A DNA stretch of 44,368 nucleotides from an uncultured Spirochaeta sp. (lineage in GTDB: Bacteria > Spirochaetota > Spirochaetia > DTKZ01), in the NCBI GenBank assembly GCA_937140905.1, contig CAKZQO010000134.1, positions 1 to 44,368 on the forward strand, in the 5' to 3' direction. The notes beneath the pieces were generated by a model. That model was not told the origin of the DNA and ran no database searches. It saw only the letters and a program-made list of their open reading frames with translations. The position numbers were made by a program, and so were the translations under genes. This document shows positions 40,548 through 44,368 of the stretch, piece by piece. How positions within the stretch are numbered: position 1 is the first letter of the stretch; each line of letters begins with the position of its first letter.

Positions 40548-42563
40548 TTGTAATTCTCCTTTCAAAGGCACTTCCACCAACAGCGCTCCCTCCTCGTACT
40601 GTGGCAGGGAGGAGAGAATCCTCCCACACGGATCCGCATAGAGGGTCCACCCAGAAGCGGTAGCCCGGAGAAGGGGCCTGCGATTCTCCACGGCTCGCAG
40701 TAACGCGTGGATGGCATGCTGTTTCCCCTCTACGGGGGTAAGGGACCAGTAATCGTTGGAAATATTTATGATCAGATCCGCTCCTTTTCGCACGAATCCC
40801 CGCACAAGGTTGGGGAACACGTCCTCGAAACAGATGGGAGTGGAGAACCGGAACTGAGGATGCTGGAATACGGTCTGTTCTGTCCCGGGTTCCCAGAAAT
40901 GCACATCGAAGGACTGTAGGGCTTTGTACACCCAGGGGAACTCTTTTTCATAGGGGAAATACTCGGTAAACGGAACAAGCTTGTTCTTGTGGTACACCCC
41001 TCGAATCGATCCATCCGAGGAAAAGAACACGGCTGCGTTGTAATTCTTACGAACCTCCTCCGATCCTTCCCTCGACACCACTTCATAATCATCGTTACCC
41101 GTGATGAGATAGGTCCCGAGAGTTTTCTGGTAGGCAAGAAAATCCCGAACTAATCGAGCTAGCTCGAACTTTTCCGGATCCTCCCTGCTCCACCGCCGAA
41201 TGTTGGGAACAAAGGCCGTTTCAGACCACACCACCAGATCCACGGATGGCCCTATGGTTTTCTCGTTAGGGCCTTTCTCTTTATTCCGCAACGCCCCATC
41301 GGTCAGTCTCTTCAATACTTCGAAGGTTTTCCTGTACTCGTCTTTCCGGGGATCGGTATTCTGCTGGATCAAAGCGATCCTTAAAGAAGGCTCCTTTACG
41401 GGTGAAGATGAAATCCATGGCTCCATATTCTCTCTCACAATCCAAACCCCGTACAATAGAGCTCCAAGGATCAAAAAAGCGCTGAAAAGAACCACATGCG
41501 CACGGCCTTCCCATCTCGCCTTCCCCAGTTCTGCGCAAGCGGCATTCCAGAGAAAAATCAGGAACGATACCCCCCAGACCCCGGTAAACTCGGCCACCTG
41601 TAGGATCACAGGCCACTGGTACTGTGAAGCCCCCACTAGACCCCATGGATACCCTAGGAAGCCACTGGATCGGGCATACTCAAAGAGGGTGAATAAGGAC
41701 GCCAGCAGAACGAATCGAAACGGAGGCCCCACCCTTTGTAAGAGGGGAGCGCCTAGGATCATGAAGAGAAAGTAGAACGCCCCCTGAATGAGAATGATCA
41801 CCTGTAGGGATACAAGACTGAAGGTCCCCAGCCAGAAGTTGATCAGGGTAGACGTGTAGGTTCCGTACACGGTGCCGTAGAACACGGTTGCCTTCCGGTC
41901 CGATCGAACAAACACAGAAAAGAGGGGAATTAAGGCTACCCAAGCAAGTGCTCCATACCCATCCAGATGGAAAAAGGAAGGAAAGGAAAGCGTTGTGAGG
42001 AGGGAACTGAAAAGGACCATGGGTAACCGCCAGGAATCCGGCATACGATTTGCGGCGTTCCGGATATACACCCAAATCCCGGCGATAAGGAGAGGTCCAT
42101 ACCGGAGGAAAGCCACCAGTCTCTCGGTTCGGCTATCAGGGGCAAGTTTCAAATTACCCCCACTTCTAATGAACCACTGCACGTAATCGAGATTCGCGTT
42201 TGCCGCGAAGACGTAGCTGAACAGGAATCCGATTCCTGCGAGAGCAAGGAGCACCTCCTCTCCCCCGATGGGAGGTTCTGCGAGGGGGTGATTTTTTAAG
42301 AATGTGTCCATTCGCTTGGATACCCTGTACTCAGGGCCGAGGATGAAATCCCTTAAAGTTTTATAGACGGCATAGACTAAATGCAAACCCCAAACCGACA
42401 GGTACATGATCGTATTGGGGTCCCACCGTTCGATCTTTGTTTCCGCCGGTAGAAAAAATAGAGGAAAGACAGCCACACATGCCGATATATACACTAAGGA
42501 AGGGTGGGGAATTCGAATGAGAATACATTTTATCCAATATGTCACGCTACGTAAACTTGACAT
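40410..42563 (-). CDS. lnt: apolipoprotein N-acyltransferase
   Basis: 717 residues, against about 510 in E. coli. It adds the third acyl chain to lipoproteins at the outer face of the inner membrane. The C-terminal nitrilase domain has the full triad: Glu448 in WSETAF, Lys528 in HKNKLVPF and Cys578 in TPICFEDVFP, with SNDYW after it. It ends in a last membrane helix (about 690-710). Before the usual Lnt membrane domain (from about 180; LTTLSFPSFFHLDGYGALAWVALIPLF) there are 150-180 extra residues with about three or four helices. ATG 42563 has only a weak GAAGAG upstream. The 3' end overlaps the activase gene by 138 bases. Confidence 0.93.
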   Translation of the reverse strand: MSSLRSVTYWIKCILIRIPHPSLVYISACVAVFPLFFLPAETKIERWDPNTIMYLSVWGLHLVYAVYKTLRDFILGPEYRVSKRMDTFLKNHPLAEPPIGGEEVLLALAGIGFLFSYVFAANANLDYVQWFIRSGGNLKLAPDSRTERLVAFLRYGPLLIAGIWVYIRNAANRMPDSWRLPMVLFSSLLTTLSFPSFFHLDGYGALAWVALIPLFSVFVRSDRKATVFYGTVYGTYTSTLINFWLGTFSLVSLQVIILIQGAFYFLFMILGAPLLQRVGPPFRFVLLASLFTLFEYARSSGFLGYPWGLVGASQYQWPVILQVAEFTGVWGVSFLIFLWNAACAELGKARWEGRAHVVLFSAFLILGALLYGVWIVRENMEPWISSSPVKEPSLRIALIQQNTDPRKDEYRKTFEVLKRLTDGALRNKEKGPNEKTIGPSVDLVVWSETAFVPNIRRWSREDPEKFELARLVRDFLAYQKTLGTYLITGNDDYEVVSREGSEEVRKNYNAAVFFSSDGSIRGVYHKNKLVPFTEYFPYEKEFPWVYKALQSFDVHFWEPGTEQTVFQHPQFRFSTPICFEDVFPNLVRGFVRKGADLIINISNDYWSLTPVEGKQHAIHALLRAVENRRPLLRATASGWTLYADPCGRILSSLPQYEEGALLVEVPLKGELQLRVGAQTFYTRYGDWFPLFCGAVILLLMGMSFLQFRLTSVHDQHL

Positions 42564-42586
42564 ATTCTAGCACACTCTTCTATGAT
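42557..42586 (+). promoter_or_regulatory. sigma70-like promoter of the HD-GYP gene
   Basis: Perfect -35 TTGACA (42557-42562), 18-base spacer and -10 TATGAT (42581-42586). The -35 box overlaps the lnt start codon on the other strand. The -10 ends 10 bases before ATG 42597; two earlier in-frame ATGs (42582, 42585) lie inside or at the edge of the -10 box and would not be in the mRNA. Confidence 0.6.
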
Positions 42587-42596
42587 GGGAAACACG

Positions 42597-43832
42597 ATGC
42601 CGCAATCCGATCCGGAGAAATTAAAACAAATCATCGAACTAGATTCCGAACTCCACAAGATTCACGACCTGGATATCTTGCTGGAACGGATCCTATACGA
42701 AGCTCGCAAAGTTGTAAATGCGGATGCCGGATCCATCTACATCAAGGATGGGGACCACCTGGTCATCCAGTATGCGCAGAACGATACGATCCAGAAGACC
42801 CTGCCCCCTGGCCAGAAACTGATCTACAAGGTTTTCAAGGTAAAGATCAATCCCAAGACGATCTCCGGATACGTGGCCAGCACTGGTTCGGCAGTAAACA
42901 TCCCAGACGTGTACAACATCCCGCCCGATGCTCCCTACAGCTTCGATCCTTCCTACGACCGAATATCGGGTTACCGAACCGTTTCCAACTTGACCGTACC
43001 CATCCGTACAAATTTGGGGGAAATACTCGGGGTACTACAGATGATTAACGCGAAGGATACGGATGGCAAAGTAATTCCCTTCACCCAAGAAGACGAAATG
43101 CTGGTTCTCCACTTCGCTACCAATGTGTCCACCGCTCTCCAACGGGCTCAGATGACCCGGGCCATCCTCCTTCGGATGATCCGTATGGCAGAGCTTCGGG
43201 ATCCCAAAGAAACAGGACCCCATGTAAACCGTGTGGCGGGGTACGCGGTGGAGATTTATGAACGATGGGCCCAAAAACGCAACCTTCCCCAGAGGGAAAT
43301 CGAAAAAACACGGGACAACTTACGGATGGCCGCTATGCTTCACGACGTAGGCAAGGTAGCCATTTCGGATGTGATCCTGAAAAAACCCGCCCGTTTCACC
43401 GATGACGAGTACGAGATCATGAAATCCCACACGTACATGGGAGCCCGCCTGTTCATCGACAAGCAATCGGAGTTCGACGAACTGGCACAACTGGTAGCCC
43501 TGACCCACCACGAAAACTGGGATGGTAGCGGGTACCCCGGAAAGATCGATATCGATACGGCCGATCCGGATCAGTTACGGAAGGCAAAACCGAGAGGCTT
43601 GAAAGGGGAAGAGATACCCCTATTCGGTCGAATCGTTTCCATTGCCGATGTGTACGACGCTCTCGTATCACACCGCATCTACAAGGAGGCTTGGACGGAA
43701 GAACAGGTTCTGGCGGAAATGCGGAAACTAGCGGGTACGAAGTTCGATCCCGAACTTGTGGAAATCTTCTTCGAAGTCCTTCCCAATATCAAGGCTATCG
43801 CGTCCAAGTATCCGGACTCGGAATCGAATTGA
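42597..43832 (+). CDS. GAF - HD-GYP domain protein (probable cyclic-di-GMP phosphodiesterase)
   Basis: 411 residues from ATG 42597 (a reading from 42582 adds five residues). A GAF sensor domain (about 20-185; [22 protein letters not shown]) is followed by an HD-GYP domain (about 200-395). Metal and catalytic motifs are intact: [21 protein letters not shown] (the HD pair), [25 protein letters not shown] (HHE and GYP) and [11 protein letters not shown]. Intact HD-GYP domains hydrolyse c-di-GMP or cGAMP in the cytoplasm; the GAF domain would sense a small ligand. A loop rich in Asp ([18 protein letters not shown]) interrupts the GYP region. Phosphofructokinase follows after 11 bases. Confidence 0.9.
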   Translation: MPQSDPEKLKQIIELDSELHKIHDLDILLERILYEARKVVNADAGSIYIKDGDHLVIQYAQNDTIQKTLPPGQKLIYKVFKVKINPKTISGYVASTGSAVNIPDVYNIPPDAPYSFDPSYDRISGYRTVSNLTVPIRTNLGEILGVLQMINAKDTDGKVIPFTQEDEMLVLHFATNVSTALQRAQMTRAILLRMIRMAELRDPKETGPHVNRVAGYAVEIYERWAQKRNLPQREIEKTRDNLRMAAMLHDVGKVAISDVILKKPARFTDDEYEIMKSHTYMGARLFIDKQSEFDELAQLVALTHHENWDGSGYPGKIDIDTADPDQLRKAKPRGLKGEEIPLFGRIVSIADVYDALVSHRIYKEAWTEEQVLAEMRKLAGTKFDPELVEIFFEVLPNIKAIASKYPDSESN

Positions 43833-43843
43833 AAGGATCCTCC

Positions 43844-44368
43844 ATGAAAAAGCCGGCAACCCGAACCTTTGGTATCCTTACCTCGGGTGGAGATTGCCCC
43901 GGGTTGAATGCTGCCATTCGTGGGGTAGCGAAAGCCGCCCACTTTACCTATAACATGACCATCATTGGCATCTCCGAAGGGTACAGGGGGCTGATCGAGG
44001 GAAACGCTCGCTTACTCAGACCAGAAGATTTCAGTGGAATCCTCACCCAAGGGGGGACAATTCTGGGGACTTCCCGGGAAAAACCTTTCAAACTGGACAA
44101 AGACGCTCCCAAGGATTCTTCCCTAGGCAGACAGAAACCTGAAGCGATTATCGAGAACTATCATCGGTTGAACTTAGACTGTTTGGTGGTGTTGGGAGGG
44201 AATGGCACCCATAAGACAGCAAATCTTTTAAAGCAAGAGGGTCTCAATATCATCGGTCTTCCCAAGACGATCGACAACGATATCTGGGGAACCGACGTGA
44301 CCTTTGGATTCCACAGCGCAGTTGATATCGCCACCGAAGCGATCGATCGACTCCACTCCACCGCCCAT
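43844..44368 (+). CDS. 6-phosphofructokinase family protein, N-terminal part (cut by the window end)
   Basis: The first 175 residues are visible. PFK-family glycolytic enzyme that phosphorylates fructose-6-phosphate. Motifs: [19 protein letters not shown] (nucleotide/phosphate loop), VIGxxEGY-like [32 protein letters not shown] and [14 protein letters not shown] (catalytic Asp in TIDND). The phosphoryl-donor position after GGN is Gly, as in ATP enzymes, while Lys in PKTIDND is common in PPi-using or mixed forms, so the donor is uncertain. The Mg-binding GGDG reads GGNG. AAAGGA lies about 8 bases before the ATG. It follows the HD-GYP gene by 11 bases and may be cotranscribed. Confidence 0.88.
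   Translation, partial: MKKPATRTFGILTSGGDCPGLNAAIRGVAKAAHFTYNMTIIGISEGYRGLIEGNARLLRPEDFSGILTQGGTILGTSREKPFKLDKDAPKDSSLGRQKPEAIIENYHRLNLDCLVVLGGNGTHKTANLLKQEGLNIIGLPKTIDNDIWGTDVTFGFHSAVDIATEAIDRLHSTAH

Overview
This is a compact chromosomal segment of a Gram-negative, lipoprotein-making bacterium. Long FapA (DUF342) proteins, a giant fused 2-hydroxyacyl-CoA dehydratase activase, a long apolipoprotein N-acyltransferase, ATG22-like MFS and GAF/HD-GYP proteins together suggest a spirochaete of the Treponema/Spirochaeta group. That assignment is inference from gene content; there is no rRNA or other marker here. Most of the window has mid-range GC. About 7.26-9.09 kb is sharply A+T-rich and looks acquired. 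No tRNA, rRNA, CRISPR array or insertion sequence was found.

Layout. 0-5.8 kb: AEC transporter, Crp/Fnr-type regulator, glmS, an exported unknown, an exported vWA protein and a TPR lipoprotein. 5.9-7.2 kb: M20 amidohydrolase/carbamoylase. 7.26-9.09 kb: A+T-rich two-gene cassette on the minus strand, made of a short six-repeat protein (septoil-knot/DUF6150-like, apparently started at ATT) and a NucS-like nuclease with an EVE/PUA-like C-terminus. 9.1-15.6 kb (minus): livHMGF, a liv-type binding protein, then pyrK-pyrD. 15.8-23.7 kb: an exported unknown on the plus strand, then on the minus strand a YkgJ-type cysteine-cluster protein, NYN-LOTUS protein, PLC-like protein, ATG22-like MFS and a polar amino-acid ABC transporter. 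23.75-27.0 kb: a PhnD/PhnC/PhnE/PhnE transport operon whose phnD has lost its 5' end. 27.0-30.4 kb (minus): ctpA, yjbQ, rsmE and a WecG/TagA-like glycosyltransferase. 30.5-40.5 kb: a tight five-gene plus-strand operon of a membrane protein, a MinD/ParA-like ATPase, a 982-residue triple-module FapA, lgt and the 1506-residue activase. 40.4-42.6 kb (minus): lnt, overlapping the activase gene tail-to-tail. 42.6 kb to the end: GAF/HD-GYP phosphodiesterase and the 5' part of a phosphofructokinase gene.

How it works together. The window carries envelope maintenance (GlmS for amino sugars, Lgt and Lnt for lipoproteins, CtpA proteolysis, FapA/ParA for flagellar or polar assembly), nutrient import (three ABC systems) and nucleotide signalling (Crp-like, HD-GYP). 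Genes are densely packed: four convergent pairs abut or overlap, and the only roomy convergent junction is the one holding the A+T-rich cassette. Three plus-strand genes have sigma70-like promoters whose -10 box ends only 8-13 nt before the ATG, suggesting near-leaderless mRNAs. In two ABC operons, stem-loops separate the binding-protein gene from the permease/ATPase genes.
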